Source: Emticicia aquatilis
GTDB lineage: Bacteria > Bacteroidota > Bacteroidia > Cytophagales > Spirosomataceae
Reading direction: 5' to 3'
Length of the DNA: 64,000 bases
Assembly (NCBI RefSeq): GCF_014644295.1
Contig: NZ_BMKK01000008.1
Coordinates: 1-64,000, forward strand
Part shown: positions 28,693 to 37,756 of the stretch, one piece after another
Position numbering within the stretch: the first letter of the stretch is position 1
Layout of the letters: the number at the start of each line of letters is the position of its first letter
Notes under the pieces: generated by a model
Database searches by the model: none
Told to the model about the DNA's origin: nothing
Seen by the model: the letters and a program-made list of their open reading frames with translations, nothing else
Translations under genes and position numbers: made by a program

Positions 28693-29988
28693 ATGAAATT
28701 TCCAAAAATCAAAGAATTCCACATTACACCCATTGCGGTAGTTGACCCTCCGTTGCTAAATGCCGCTGGGCTTCATGCACCTTATGCCTTGCGTACGGTT
28801 GTTGAATTGGTAACAGAAGATAACATCAGCGGAGTCAGCGAGATTCCGGGAAATATAGATATTGATAAAGCTCTTGAAAGAAGCCGTCCGCTCATCATTG
28901 GACAAGACCCATTTCAAATCAATAAAATAAGAGATATTCTTTTGGCCGAATTTGGCACCGAAAAACCTGCCGATAGAGGTTTTACTCCGTGGGACCAGCG
29001 TACGGTTGTGCATGTTTTTAGTTCGATTGAAGTAGCTTGTTTAGATATTATCGGTAAAATCGTCAATCGACCAGTGGTAGATTTATTGGGCGGTAAACGC
29101 CGTGATGCAGTGCCTTTTTCGGCTTATCTTTTTTATAAATACGAAGGTGCTGGCGGTGAATTGGAGTTTAGAACAGACCCAAATGCCACAGGTTGGGCGG
29201 CAGCTCGACAAGCAAGTGCTTTGAATCCCGCTGAAATTGTTGCTCAAGCCAAAGCCATGTGCAAAGAGTTTGGTTTTCAGTCGATTAAGCTCAAAGGGGG
29301 CGTGTTTGAGCCACGCCAAGAAGTAGATGCAATCTTGGCTTTACATGAAGCCTTTGGCCCCAGTGTGCCACTTCGTATCGACCCCAATGCTCTTTGGACG
29401 GTAGAAACTTCTATCAAATATGGCAAAGAGATGGAAGGCATTATTGAGTATTTAGAAGACCCTTGCCGTGGACAAGAAAACATGGCTGCCGTTCGGAAAG
29501 CCCTAAAAACACCTTTGGCAACCAATATGTGTACGACTTCATTTGGGGATATTCCGAGAAGTGTTCAGTTGGGTTCGGAAGATATTATTTTGTCTGACCA
29601 CCATTTTTGGGGTGGATTGCAGGAATCAATGAAGCTAACGAGCATCTGTGAGACTTTCGGGCGTGATTTATCCATGCACTCCAATTCTCATTTGGGTATT
29701 TCGTTGGCGGCTATGGTGCATCTGGGAGCAGCCATTCCTAATTTCAAATATGCCCTCGATACACATTATCCGTGGCAATCTGACGAAATCATTCTTGGCG
29801 GTAGAATGAAATTTGAAGATGGGGCAGTACCAGTACCGAGCGGGCCTGGTTTAGGGGTTGAATTAGATAGAGCCGCCTTGGCAAAATTGCACGAAAACTA
29901 CAAAAAATGCGGCCTAACCAAACGTAACGACGAAATAGAAATGCAAAAAGTACAACCAGATTGGAAATTTATAGCAACGAGATGGTAA
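28693..29988 (+). CDS. gudD: Glucarate dehydratase
   Basis: A 431-residue enolase-superfamily enzyme of the glucarate dehydratase subgroup, giving 5-dehydro-4-deoxy-D-glucarate from D-glucarate. Visible are the N-terminal substrate-loop LLNAAGLHAPYALRT, GGKRRDAVPFSAYLFYK, the catalytic KLKGG, RIDPNALW and EDPC metal-ligand strands, and MHSNSHLGIS with the catalytic His region. The start at 28693 (MKFPKIKEF) is chosen over an ATG at 28666 that lies inside the upstream hairpin. With garD it feeds the same intermediate to the next gene. Confidence 0.92.
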   Translation: MKFPKIKEFHITPIAVVDPPLLNAAGLHAPYALRTVVELVTEDNISGVSEIPGNIDIDKALERSRPLIIGQDPFQINKIRDILLAEFGTEKPADRGFTPWDQRTVVHVFSSIEVACLDIIGKIVNRPVVDLLGGKRRDAVPFSAYLFYKYEGAGGELEFRTDPNATGWAAARQASALNPAEIVAQAKAMCKEFGFQSIKLKGGVFEPRQEVDAILALHEAFGPSVPLRIDPNALWTVETSIKYGKEMEGIIEYLEDPCRGQENMAAVRKALKTPLATNMCTTSFGDIPRSVQLGSEDIILSDHHFWGGLQESMKLTSICETFGRDLSMHSNSHLGISLAAMVHLGAAIPNFKYALDTHYPWQSDEIILGGRMKFEDGAVPVPSGPGLGVELDRAALAKLHENYKKCGLTKRNDEIEMQKVQPDWKFIATRW

Positions 29989-30044
29989 GCTGAATGACGA
30001 TTTAACGAATGACGATGTACGAAAATTTATTTTCTTAATTAAAA

Positions 30045-30069
30045 CACCCCTTTAGGGGTTGGGGGTATG
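30045..30069. repeat. CCCCTTTAGGGG repeat merged with a start codon
   Basis: ACCCC (30046-30050), TTTA, GGGGT (30055-30059), then TGGGGGTATG running into the start codon at 30067-30069. It is a single arm of the element that occurs as two inverted arms at 51675-51772, where it also ends at a start codon. Confidence 0.75.
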
Positions 30070-30972
30070 GAACTATCAAAAATAAAATCATCGCTCGAAG
30101 ACGGGCTTCTTTCTTTTCCAATCACCGATTTTGATGAAAAAGGTGAATTCAATGCCAAAACCTTTGCCGAACGTGTAGAATGGTTCGTGAGCCATGATGT
30201 TTCATCGGTTTTTGTGGCTGGCGGAACAGGCGAGTTTTTTTCACTGACCGTTGATGAATACGAGCAAATAGTTAATATTTCGGTCAAAGTTGTGGCTGAA
30301 CGTGTCCCAGTAATTGCCAGTGCAGGAAGAAGCATCGCCGAAGCTAAAACTTTCACAAAAATTGCCGAAAAAGCCGGTATCCATGCCATTTTGCTTTTTC
30401 CGCCATATCTTACCGAATGCCCGCAAGATGGCGTATATGAATATGCCAAAGCCATCATGCAAAATACCTCACTACCAGTTATTTACTATAATCGTGGCAA
30501 TGGTGTTTTATCGGCAGAATATATCAAAAAATTGGCCGATGCTTGTCCAAATTTCATTGGATTGAAAGATGGCACAGGCAATATGCAAGATTTGAACGAT
30601 ACCATCAAAACAGTTGGTAAACGCCTTTCATACATCGGTGGAGTTCCAACTGCCGAGATTATTGCCGAGGCATATTTATCAATTGGAGTGAATACCTACT
30701 CATCGGCCGCATTCAATTTCGTGCCAGAGTTAGCCAATAAATTCTACAAAGCCCTACGTGCAGGCGATAAAGCCACTGTTGAAGAAATCACGCAGAAATT
30801 TTATATTCCTTTGGTAAGATTACGCAGCAAAAAGAATGGTTATGCCGTAAGTTTGATTAAAACAGGGGCAAAGTTAATTGGTAAAAGTGCAGGTGATGTC
30901 CGCCCTCCACTCACCATGCCAACCGAGGCTGAAGTTGAGCAACTTCGCCAAATTATTGAACAGAGTAAATAA
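30067..30972 (+). CDS. kdgD: 5-dehydro-4-deoxyglucarate dehydratase
   Basis: A 301-residue DHDPS-superfamily enzyme that dehydrates and decarboxylates 5-dehydro-4-deoxyglucarate to 2-oxoglutarate semialdehyde. Visible: LLSFPITDFDEKGEFN, FVAGGTGEFFSLT, YNRGNGVLS with the catalytic Tyr region, and GLKDGTGN with the Schiff-base Lys at residue 167. The length matches KdgD (about 300). Its ATG overlaps a palindromic repeat that supplies five G residues just upstream, acting as an accidental Shine-Dalgarno-like tract. It is the last hexarate gene; the semialdehyde dehydrogenase expected next is absent. Confidence 0.92.
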   Translation: MELSKIKSSLEDGLLSFPITDFDEKGEFNAKTFAERVEWFVSHDVSSVFVAGGTGEFFSLTVDEYEQIVNISVKVVAERVPVIASAGRSIAEAKTFTKIAEKAGIHAILLFPPYLTECPQDGVYEYAKAIMQNTSLPVIYYNRGNGVLSAEYIKKLADACPNFIGLKDGTGNMQDLNDTIKTVGKRLSYIGGVPTAEIIAEAYLSIGVNTYSSAAFNFVPELANKFYKALRAGDKATVEEITQKFYIPLVRLRSKKNGYAVSLIKTGAKLIGKSAGDVRPPLTMPTEAEVEQLRQIIEQSK

Positions 30973-31192
30973 TACCGATACAGCCTTTTATGGCAAAGAA
31001 AAGTTTATAATCGTATTTCGGAAGCATTGAATAAAACTTCCGTTCTACGATTGTTTTTTTTGTTACCTATTAATAAGTTCTTGTTTAATTTTAGGGTTAG
31101 GCGTAAAAATACAATATTCCAAAAGCTGACAATTCTCATAAATGGATATAAATTTACTGCTTTATTTTGCCAAATACCTATTATAAATATCA

Positions 31193-34100
31193 ATGCAAGT
31201 TCACCAAACCGTACTTACCCATTACCGTTTCTTTATTACTACTTTCTTATCCGTAATAATTTCGTTTCTAACTTTTGCTCAAAACGAAACGCCTGATTTA
31301 TTTATCCCTCCGACTCATGCTCGAACCTCAGCAATAAAAGCCGAAAGAGGCGAGAAAAGAGCAGCTATGATGCAGCTCAATATAAATTTAAAGACAGGAG
31401 AAAAATTACGTTTACCCTCAGAAATCAATCTGAATCTTTTTGATAATCTAAAGATTCCTGTGAAACTCGACCCAGCGAGAAAAACAACTTACAAGAATCT
31501 GGAAGTTTACCGAGGACGAAGCAACGATACAAAGTTTTCGCATCTGGCTCATTATCGAGATGTTGTCATTATTTATAATCCTGCCAGTAACAAGATTGTT
31601 ATTCAATTGAATACTTCAAAAGGGGCGTTTGAAATAAAACCACTCACTAATACTGATGACTATCGAATAACAGAATGGGCTCAGAATAATGATTTTTGCG
31701 AGAAAACTGCCTTTGAATCCAAAGATAATTTGATAGCGGCAGCTTCGGGTTGTGAAGAAAAAGATGCCTCGGGTAAGTATGTAGCCGACCTTTTTGTCGG
31801 ATATAGTTATGCCGCAGCTGCCATCGCTGGTGATATTGATGCCCACGCTCTTTCATTGGTCGAGATGGTCAATAATGGTTTATCTAATTCATTAGTAACT
31901 AATATTTATGTACGTTTGGTCGGTACTGGTATTGATTCGCATAACCCTGGTATCGTAACGAGCGTACTTTCTGATGTTTACACATGGTTTGCCGATGAAA
32001 TTGCCCTTACCGCTCCCGACTTTGTAGCGTCAATTCAAGTGCCAACAGGTGCAGTCAACGAAGCAGGTGGCTGGGCTGGTGTTGGTGGTTATTCATCAGT
32101 CAATAGTATTGATGGAGCTGCCGCAGTTTTTCGTCATGAAATTGGCCATAATATCGGAAGTAGCCACTGTACTCCCGGGATTTTGCCTTATGCCGCTGGC
32201 TATGATAATGGTAATTCGAGAACCCACATGTGCGGAAATAGCGTAAATTTTTATTCTACACCATTAGTAGTTGATAACCTCAATTTGCCACTTGGCAATG
32301 CCTCAACCGCTGACAATGCCCGTGTATGGCGAGAAAGAGCCGCTACGGTTTCATCAAAGAGAAAACATACGATTCGATACGATGCCAACGACCAAGGATG
32401 TGTAACTAATTTTGTTAATGGTACTTATCATATTCAGAATGTAAACAGCGGTAAATATATAGGTACGTCAGGGGCTTCTACTGCCAGTGGCACAAACTTA
32501 GTGTTGGCCGATAGTAGTGCAAATACCCGTTGGAATCTTTATCATTTAGGCGATAATGTTTTCAAAATCGTAATGAACCAAAATGCGTCAAGAAGCATTG
32601 ATGTGCCAGGTGGCTCTACTTCGGCAGGTACTGCACTGATTATTTGGTCGGCGGCAAATAGTTCTAATCAGCAGTTTATTTTAGAATCTTTGGGTAGTAA
32701 TAATTATAAAATAAAACCTCTGAATGGACTGTGCTTTCAAGTAGCCAATGATGGCACAACCAATGGAAACAATGTAGTACAGAATAACTGTACAACTGGA
32801 AATTCGGGTGTTTGGAAGCTAATTCCAGTAGCCAGCAATAAACTGAATGTTACGGTCAATACAACCGAAGTTGCTTGTTTTGGTACAAATACTGGTTCGG
32901 CAACTGTTTTGGCTACTGGCGGAACAGGAAATTATACTTTTTCTTGGAGTAACGGAACAACAGAGAGTACGGCAAATAACTTGTCAGCAGGTAATTACAC
33001 CGTAACCGTAAGTGATGGTGTAACTTCTATTCCGTACGCTTTTGCCGTTAAGCAGAAAGATAAATTCAGCATAAATGTCACTACTCAAATGACCACTCTT
33101 TCGCCAACGGGTAGTGCTTCGGCGACGGTTTCGGGTGGAACAGCACCTTATACATTTCAGTGGAGTGGCGGAACAGCCGTTGGGCAATCGACATCCCAGC
33201 TTTTGGCGGGAGTTTATACGCTCACAGTAACTGACCAAACGAACTGCTCGTTTCAAAAAGAATTTTATATAGCTTGCTCCGATTACAAAAAATCTTGTAA
33301 TGATGGAAATCCAAATACCATCGGAGATTATATTAACGAAAGTTGTAACTGTGTGGGTACGACAGTGGTTTGCTCGCCTACAAGAGAGAATGTGACCCTA
33401 AATAAACCCGCTACTCAGGTGAGCACCTACGGAAGTGCCGATGCCAGCCGTGCGGTCGATGGCAATAAAGATGGGAATTATGATAATGGTTCGGTGGCTC
33501 ATACCGATGCTTTGGCTGCAAATGATTGGTGGCAGGTTGATTTAGGTCAGGTCGTAAAAATATCTGATGCTGTTATTTGGAATCGCACGGATTGCTGCGA
33601 AAGCCGAATGGACAGTATTTATGTTTTTATTTCATCAAGTCCATTTTCTTCTACTAACTTGGCTACGACTTTGGCTGACCCAAACATTTGGAGAGTAAAA
33701 CTTGATGGTAGAAAAGCCCCGAATGTAGTTTTTTCGCCGAATACTGATGGTAGATATCTGCGAATTCAAAATAGTAAAGTTGGAGCTACATCGCTCAATA
33801 TTGCGGAGGTTGAGGTTTTCTCTTGCGGAGCTCCACTGACCACCGCCTTAACTGCTAATCCATTGACAGGAACTACATGGGAAGTAAAAGGTAAAATAAA
33901 AAGAATAGGCAGCACGATTTCGGAGGTTTATATAGAACACGGCAACGGTAATTTCAATAATACCGATTTAGTGACGATTTCGAATATCAATCAAAAAGAT
34001 TCAGTTCTTGTCTTTAAAAATTTTGATATTGCCGCTAATACAAATTATCAGTTTAGACTAAAAACCGTAACTCCTCAAGGTACTTATTATAGTAATTCGT

Positions 34101-34993
34101 ACAATTTTTCGGTGAATCAAAACTATTGTACGCCAACTATATCGGGAGGCTTTACTTGGTATAAAAGAGCAAGTAAAATCAAATATAAAAGCACCGAATA
34201 CAGTATCGGGAGTGTGGAATATACCGATAAATATAACACACTTTTAGACTCGCTTCAGATGAATACCACATATAGTATTGATTGTAGTACTCCCGATGCT
34301 GGTTGGACGAATCTATCTTATAATATTTACATCGACCTCAATAATGACAAACGATTTGATGGATATAATGAATTGGTTGGTAAAGCCTCGCCAGCAGGAC
34401 AAATGACAACTGTAAGTTTCAAAATTCCTGATGCCGATATTAAGGTTGGTGAGCCACTCAGAATGCGGATTCAAGGTTATGAATCTTCGGGGGCAACAAG
34501 CTGTACGGCACAGAAAGGCAATTTTATCGACTTTAAAGTAGTGATTAAAGATGCTGCTTGTAGTTTGGGTGGGCAAATTTCAACCTTATACCGTGACCAA
34601 GACGGCGACGGTTTTGGCGATGCTACCCAGAGTATTTACGGAAACTGTGCCAACAGCACAGGGTATGTAAAAAACAAAACTGACTTTAATGATACCGATG
34701 CCACTATTTACCCAAACGCTCCCGAATTATGCGATGGCAAAGACAATAACGGTAACGGACAAATTGATGAAAATGGCGTACCTGCTCTACAAAATATCTT
34801 GTTTAGTAATCAGGTATTGAGTTCGGGTACAAATCGTGCTGCCGTGAATATTCAAACCGAACAAGGCGTAAGCATTCCAACAGGAGCAAACGTCAACTTT
34901 TTCTCAGTAAAGACAATTAATTTACTGCCTGGAACAACAATTTCTTCGGGAGCAGTCTTTAGAGCCGAGATAAAGGTTGGTTGTGGGAATTAA
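31193..34993 (+). CDS. Large modular secreted metalloprotease
   Basis: A 1266-residue secreted protein with a signal peptide ending near FLTFAQ (residue 29). Domains in order: propeptide, reprolysin-like zinc protease with HEIGHNIGSSH (H315, E316, H319, H325), ricin-type beta trefoil (about 408-545), two SprB-like PKD repeats (about 548-690), an F5/8 type C carbohydrate-binding domain (about 730-880), a GEVED domain (about 975-1120), a MopE-type calcium motif (YRDQDGDGFGDA, about 1132; DGKDNNGNGQIDENG), and a 3-coathanger-like C-terminus (INLLPGTTISSGAVF). It has no obvious type IX sorting tail. Likely a surface or extracellular protease with glycan-binding modules. A terminator follows. Confidence 0.88.
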   Translation: MQVHQTVLTHYRFFITTFLSVIISFLTFAQNETPDLFIPPTHARTSAIKAERGEKRAAMMQLNINLKTGEKLRLPSEINLNLFDNLKIPVKLDPARKTTYKNLEVYRGRSNDTKFSHLAHYRDVVIIYNPASNKIVIQLNTSKGAFEIKPLTNTDDYRITEWAQNNDFCEKTAFESKDNLIAAASGCEEKDASGKYVADLFVGYSYAAAAIAGDIDAHALSLVEMVNNGLSNSLVTNIYVRLVGTGIDSHNPGIVTSVLSDVYTWFADEIALTAPDFVASIQVPTGAVNEAGGWAGVGGYSSVNSIDGAAAVFRHEIGHNIGSSHCTPGILPYAAGYDNGNSRTHMCGNSVNFYSTPLVVDNLNLPLGNASTADNARVWRERAATVSSKRKHTIRYDANDQGCVTNFVNGTYHIQNVNSGKYIGTSGASTASGTNLVLADSSANTRWNLYHLGDNVFKIVMNQNASRSIDVPGGSTSAGTALIIWSAANSSNQQFILESLGSNNYKIKPLNGLCFQVANDGTTNGNNVVQNNCTTGNSGVWKLIPVASNKLNVTVNTTEVACFGTNTGSATVLATGGTGNYTFSWSNGTTESTANNLSAGNYTVTVSDGVTSIPYAFAVKQKDKFSINVTTQMTTLSPTGSASATVSGGTAPYTFQWSGGTAVGQSTSQLLAGVYTLTVTDQTNCSFQKEFYIACSDYKKSCNDGNPNTIGDYINESCNCVGTTVVCSPTRENVTLNKPATQVSTYGSADASRAVDGNKDGNYDNGSVAHTDALAANDWWQVDLGQVVKISDAVIWNRTDCCESRMDSIYVFISSSPFSSTNLATTLADPNIWRVKLDGRKAPNVVFSPNTDGRYLRIQNSKVGATSLNIAEVEVFSCGAPLTTALTANPLTGTTWEVKGKIKRIGSTISEVYIEHGNGNFNNTDLVTISNINQKDSVLVFKNFDIAANTNYQFRLKTVTPQGTYYSNSYNFSVNQNYCTPTISGGFTWYKRASKIKYKSTEYSIGSVEYTDKYNTLLDSLQMNTTYSIDCSTPDAGWTNLSYNIYIDLNNDKRFDGYNELVGKASPAGQMTTVSFKIPDADIKVGEPLRMRIQGYESSGATSCTAQKGNFIDFKVVIKDAACSLGGQISTLYRDQDGDGFGDATQSIYGNCANSTGYVKNKTDFNDTDATIYPNAPELCDGKDNNGNGQIDENGVPALQNILFSNQVLSSGTNRAAVNIQTEQGVSIPTGANVNFFSVKTINLLPGTTISSGAVFRAEIKVGCGN

Positions 34994-35012
34994 ATAATGA
35001 ATTAGTTATACG

Positions 35013-35052
35013 AAAAATGTCGAAGATTGCTATTTCAGTCTTCGACATTTTT
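35013..35052. terminator. Terminator between convergent genes
   Basis: A 14-bp stem AAAAATGTCGAAGA (35013-35026) with TCTTCGACATTTTT (35039-35052) and a 12-nt loop, usable in both directions. Confidence 0.8.
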
Positions 35053-35054
35053 TG

Positions 35055-35723
35055 TTATTTCTTTATTACCTTCAAATCCTTAAAATAACCTTCCGTCCAG
35101 TTGCCTATCCAAAGCCCAATGTTGCCAGCCTTATCTGCTCCAAGTTTTAGGTCATTTACAATCAAAGATGGTTGTTTTGCATTGTTTACAAATAACTTAG
35201 CTTTTTGTCCTGCTACTTCTATTCGCAGCGTTATCCATTCATTTAAGCCCATATCTGCGTAAGATTCGTATTTTTCGGGGTCGGTCTTGCGTAATTTATC
35301 AAAACGGAAATCGGGGAAAGCAAAGTACTGAATACTATGGTTTCTGCGAATTTGGTCGTCGGCACGGCCATTAGTCGGGCGAATGTAAATACTCTCAAAT
35401 GTTGAGTTTTTATCACCAATTCTAAAAGCAAGGCCAATAAAACCACGGGCAAAGGCTGGAGCATTTTTCATCAATCTGCTCAAAACCTTTACTTCGATTA
35501 CTCCATTCTTAAAGTCAAGGTCTTTTATTTTCACAAACGTAGCTTCATCTGTGCCTTTTATGGTCGTATCGGCTTCTATTTTTACAACCTCTTTTCCTTC
35601 CATCTTTATAAAAGACAGATACACTTGATTGGCTTCGAGACTTTCTTTACTCATTTTAATATTCTGAGCCGATAGTCCAGAAGAAAGCAGGATGGTTACT
35701 AATAAAAGACACAGTTTTTTCAT
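35055..35723 (-). CDS. Secreted concanavalin-like (LamG/DUF1080-type) protein
   Basis: A 222-residue protein with a signal peptide ending at GLSAQ (residue 20). The mature part is a lectin-like beta sandwich: LDFKNGVIEVKVLSR, RGFIGLAFRIGD, IYIRPTNGRADDQIRRNHSIQ and the final GNIGLWIGNWTEGYFKDLKV. Related domains occur in 3-keto-disaccharide hydrolases and in sugar-binding proteins; no catalytic residue can be assigned. A -7 box (TAAG... read as TACTTTTG on the minus strand) is at 35744-35751. Confidence 0.7.
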   Translation of the reverse strand: MKKLCLLLVTILLSSGLSAQNIKMSKESLEANQVYLSFIKMEGKEVVKIEADTTIKGTDEATFVKIKDLDFKNGVIEVKVLSRLMKNAPAFARGFIGLAFRIGDKNSTFESIYIRPTNGRADDQIRRNHSIQYFAFPDFRFDKLRKTDPEKYESYADMGLNEWITLRIEVAGQKAKLFVNNAKQPSLIVNDLKLGADKAGNIGLWIGNWTEGYFKDLKVIKK

Positions 35724-35743
35724 AATATTTGATTTATAATAGA

Positions 35744-35751
35744 CAAAAGTA
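35744..35751 (-). promoter_or_regulatory. -7 box for the concanavalin-like gene
   Basis: Read on the minus strand as TACTTTTG, a TAnnTTTG match, 21 bp before the start at 35723. It is divergent from the box at 35817-35824. Confidence 0.4.
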
Positions 35752-35816
35752 ATAAATAATCGGATAGTGCATATTTGTAGTCGGTTTTTGAATAGTAATA
35801 AACATAGATTGAGTTA

Positions 35817-35824
35817 TACTTTTG
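35817..35824 (+). promoter_or_regulatory. -7 box at the head of the catabolic cluster
   Basis: TACTTTTG fits TAnnTTTG. A TTTG at 35787-35790 is 26 nt upstream, longer than the normal spacing. The ATG at 35883 is 59 bp downstream. This may be the first promoter of the region 35.9-38.9 kb. Confidence 0.45.
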
Positions 35825-35882
35825 CAAGAAATAAAACAGTAGTGAATAGTTAAAAGAAGTTTGGATTTAATAATCTAAAATT

Positions 35883-36296
35883 ATGAAAGAGATATTTGAT
35901 GCTTACGTAAAAGCGATGAACGATGGAAATATCGACGAGGTAATGACTCTGATGGCAGAAAATGTGAGCTTGATAAATTTTCGTTATCGTCCAGTTTCAC
36001 CTATTTCAAATAGTCGAGATTTATTACGAGCATATATTACTGAATCGATTATCGAACAGAATGGCCAAATATTTCCAATAGATTTCAGCGAAACAGACAA
36101 CCGAATTGAAGGAAAAGTAGAAGTTAGAAGTGATAGAATAACAAAAGCTGGTTTTGAGCGAATTATAGGATTTGAAAAGTTTACTATCGAAAATGCAAAA
36201 ATTACACAATTTGAATTTCAAATGGATTTAAGCGATGAAACCACCTGTGGTTTTTTAGAATTTGTTAAAAATCTTGAAGCTAATAGACCAAAATAA
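35883..36296 (+). CDS. NTF2/SnoaL-like protein
   Basis: A 137-residue cytoplasmic protein with the SnoaL-like fold: an initial helix FDAYVKAMNDGNIDEVMTLM, then AENVSLINFRYRPVSPI, a RDLLRAYITES helix and late strands GFERIIGFEKFTIENAKI. Members include cyclases, isomerases and dehydratases; catalytic residues are not assignable. It is separated by only 7 bp from the cupin gene and probably begins a transcript with the cupin and SDR genes. Confidence 0.75.
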   Translation: MKEIFDAYVKAMNDGNIDEVMTLMAENVSLINFRYRPVSPISNSRDLLRAYITESIIEQNGQIFPIDFSETDNRIEGKVEVRSDRITKAGFERIIGFEKFTIENAKITQFEFQMDLSDETTCGFLEFVKNLEANRPK

Positions 36297-36303
36297 TTGG
36301 AAA

Positions 36304-36792
36304 ATGATGAACGAAATTAGAAGAGTCGTAACTGGTCACACCACCGATGGGATGGCCATTTTTACTGCTGATGACTCATTTGAAACCGTTGTGATTCCAA
36401 CGGGTGATGCAGCTATGGCAACCATCTGGACAACCGCCACCGTACCTGCCGATTGTAATGACGAAACTGATGGCCGACTTCGAGACGCAGGCACAACGCT
36501 TAAAGGTGGTTCGGTCATTCGGGTGGTAGATATGCTGCCCAATGCTTCATCGCCACTGCATCGCACCAATAGTATTGATTATGGCATTGTAATTTCAGGA
36601 AAAATTGAGCTGGAGCTTGATAATCAAGTATTTAAAACAATTGAGGCAGGTGGAATAATCGTTCAAAGAGGTACAATTCATAAATGGAGAAACCCAAGTG
36701 CCGATGAAATTTGTAGGATAGTTTTCATTCTGACCGAGGCAAAACCTTACGAAGTAAATGGCGTTGCTCTGGAGGAATGTATGATACACTAA
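36304..36792 (+). CDS. Cupin-domain protein
   Basis: A protein of about 163 residues with one conserved cupin barrel: motif 1 DMLPNASSPLHRTNSIDYGIVISG and motif 2 GGIIVQRGTIHKWRNPS, both quoted only in their diagnostic parts (H in PLHRT, E absent; H in IHKW). The first motif has HRTNSIDYG, a form seen in small cupins near phenolic or aromatic degradation genes. The start at 36304 or 36307 is chosen because the earlier in-frame ATG overlaps the upstream gene. Metal-dependent isomerase or dioxygenase activity is possible but not shown. Confidence 0.8.
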   Translation: MMNEIRRVVTGHTTDGMAIFTADDSFETVVIPTGDAAMATIWTTATVPADCNDETDGRLRDAGTTLKGGSVIRVVDMLPNASSPLHRTNSIDYGIVISGKIELELDNQVFKTIEAGGIIVQRGTIHKWRNPSADEICRIVFILTEAKPYEVNGVALEECMIH

Positions 36793-36793
36793 G

Positions 36794-36902
36794 ACGATTT
36801 TGGATTTACGATTTTGGATTTACGATTTTGGATTACGGATTTAGCAGCCCAAAATCTTACTGTAAAAACTTAAATCCCAAATCCCCAATCTGAAATCCCA
36901 AA
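36794..36902. repeat. Spacer element, GATTTTGGATTTACG-family iterons in inverted arms
   Basis: The left arm (36794-36842) repeats ACGATTTTGGATTT three times. The right arm (36869-36902) repeats AAATCCCAAATC and AATCTGAAATCCC and runs into the start codon of the following SDR gene. The arms are imperfect complements with about 26 bp between them. No gene lies inside. Confidence 0.75.
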
Positions 36903-37672
36903 TGAATAATTTATTTGATTTATCTGGAAAAACCGCTCTTATCACAGGCTCAACATCGGGTATGGGTAAGGCAATTGCTTATGCGATGGGGCTACATGGT
37001 GCAAAAATTGTAGTTTCGAGCAATGATATGGCTGGAGTAATCGAAACTGTCGAGGAATTTCGTGCTGAAAAAATCGAAGCCATTGGGGTTGAGTGTGATA
37101 TGAATAGTAAAGCAGATATTGATACCCTTTACCAGCAAGCTATCGGTACTTTTGGCAAGATTGATATTTTAGTAAACTGCGTAGGAGTAGCTCCAACGGG
37201 TAGTTTTTTCGATATTAATCAAGAAAATTTTGAGAAAACTATGGGTTTGAATCTTCAAGCAGCCATTTACTTAACAAAATTGGTCATTTCGACCATGCAG
37301 GAGCAAAATGATGGGTCTATCATTTACTTGGCAAGTATTGCGGGTGTACGAGGTAATAAATATCTGGGACTTTATGGCGTTTCGAAAGCTGGTTTGATTG
37401 AATTAGCCCGAAATCTTGCGGTAGAATTTGGCCCCGATAATATCAGAGTAAATACGATTTCACCCGGTATGATAAACACACCTTTTTCGGAATCTTTAAT
37501 GAAAAACGAAGAATTCATGAAAAAACGTTTATCTCAAACTCCACTTAGAAGAGTAGGCGAAGTAGAAGAAATTGCTGGTGTAGCAGTAATGCTCGCCTCG
37601 AAAGCAGGAGGATTCATTACTGGCCAAAATATAATTGTTGATGGTGGCACTACGATTAGCGATGGGAATTAG
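36902..37672 (+). CDS. Short-chain dehydrogenase/reductase
   Basis: A 256-residue classical SDR. NAD(P) site TGSTSGMGKAIAYAM, the NCVGVAP stand-in for NNAG, catalytic Ser in LASIAGV and YGVSKAG with the Tyr/Lys pair; the C-terminus GQNIIVDGGTTI is typical. The second strand ends VVSSND, which favours neither cofactor clearly. Its position beside a second SDR, a cupin and Dabb protein suggests oxidation of a hydroxyl group in the cluster's pathway. The start codon is provided by the end of the upstream repeat. Confidence 0.92.
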   Translation: MNNLFDLSGKTALITGSTSGMGKAIAYAMGLHGAKIVVSSNDMAGVIETVEEFRAEKIEAIGVECDMNSKADIDTLYQQAIGTFGKIDILVNCVGVAPTGSFFDINQENFEKTMGLNLQAAIYLTKLVISTMQEQNDGSIIYLASIAGVRGNKYLGLYGVSKAGLIELARNLAVEFGPDNIRVNTISPGMINTPFSESLMKNEEFMKKRLSQTPLRRVGEVEEIAGVAVMLASKAGGFITGQNIIVDGGTTISDGN

Positions 37673-37683
37673 GAACTGTAGAT

Positions 37684-37748
37684 TAGTTACTGATTGATTT
37701 TTAATTCCAGTAACAAGTTTTCCAGTAACCAGTTCACAAATAACAAAT
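37684..37748. repeat. Spacer element, CTGGTTATTGG family
   Basis: TAGTTACTGATTGA on the left and CCAGTAAC, CCAGTAACCAGTT and AAATAAC on the right form short inverted arms between two SDR genes. It is a shorter relative of the element at 26959-27066. Confidence 0.55.
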
Positions 37749-37756
37749 AATCAAAC

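Noticed and set aside
36794-36902. Possible CRISPR array from regularly repeated short units
   Set aside because: Units are 10-14 bp, directly adjacent, variable, and arranged as inverted arms; there are no unique spacers of constant length and no cas genes.
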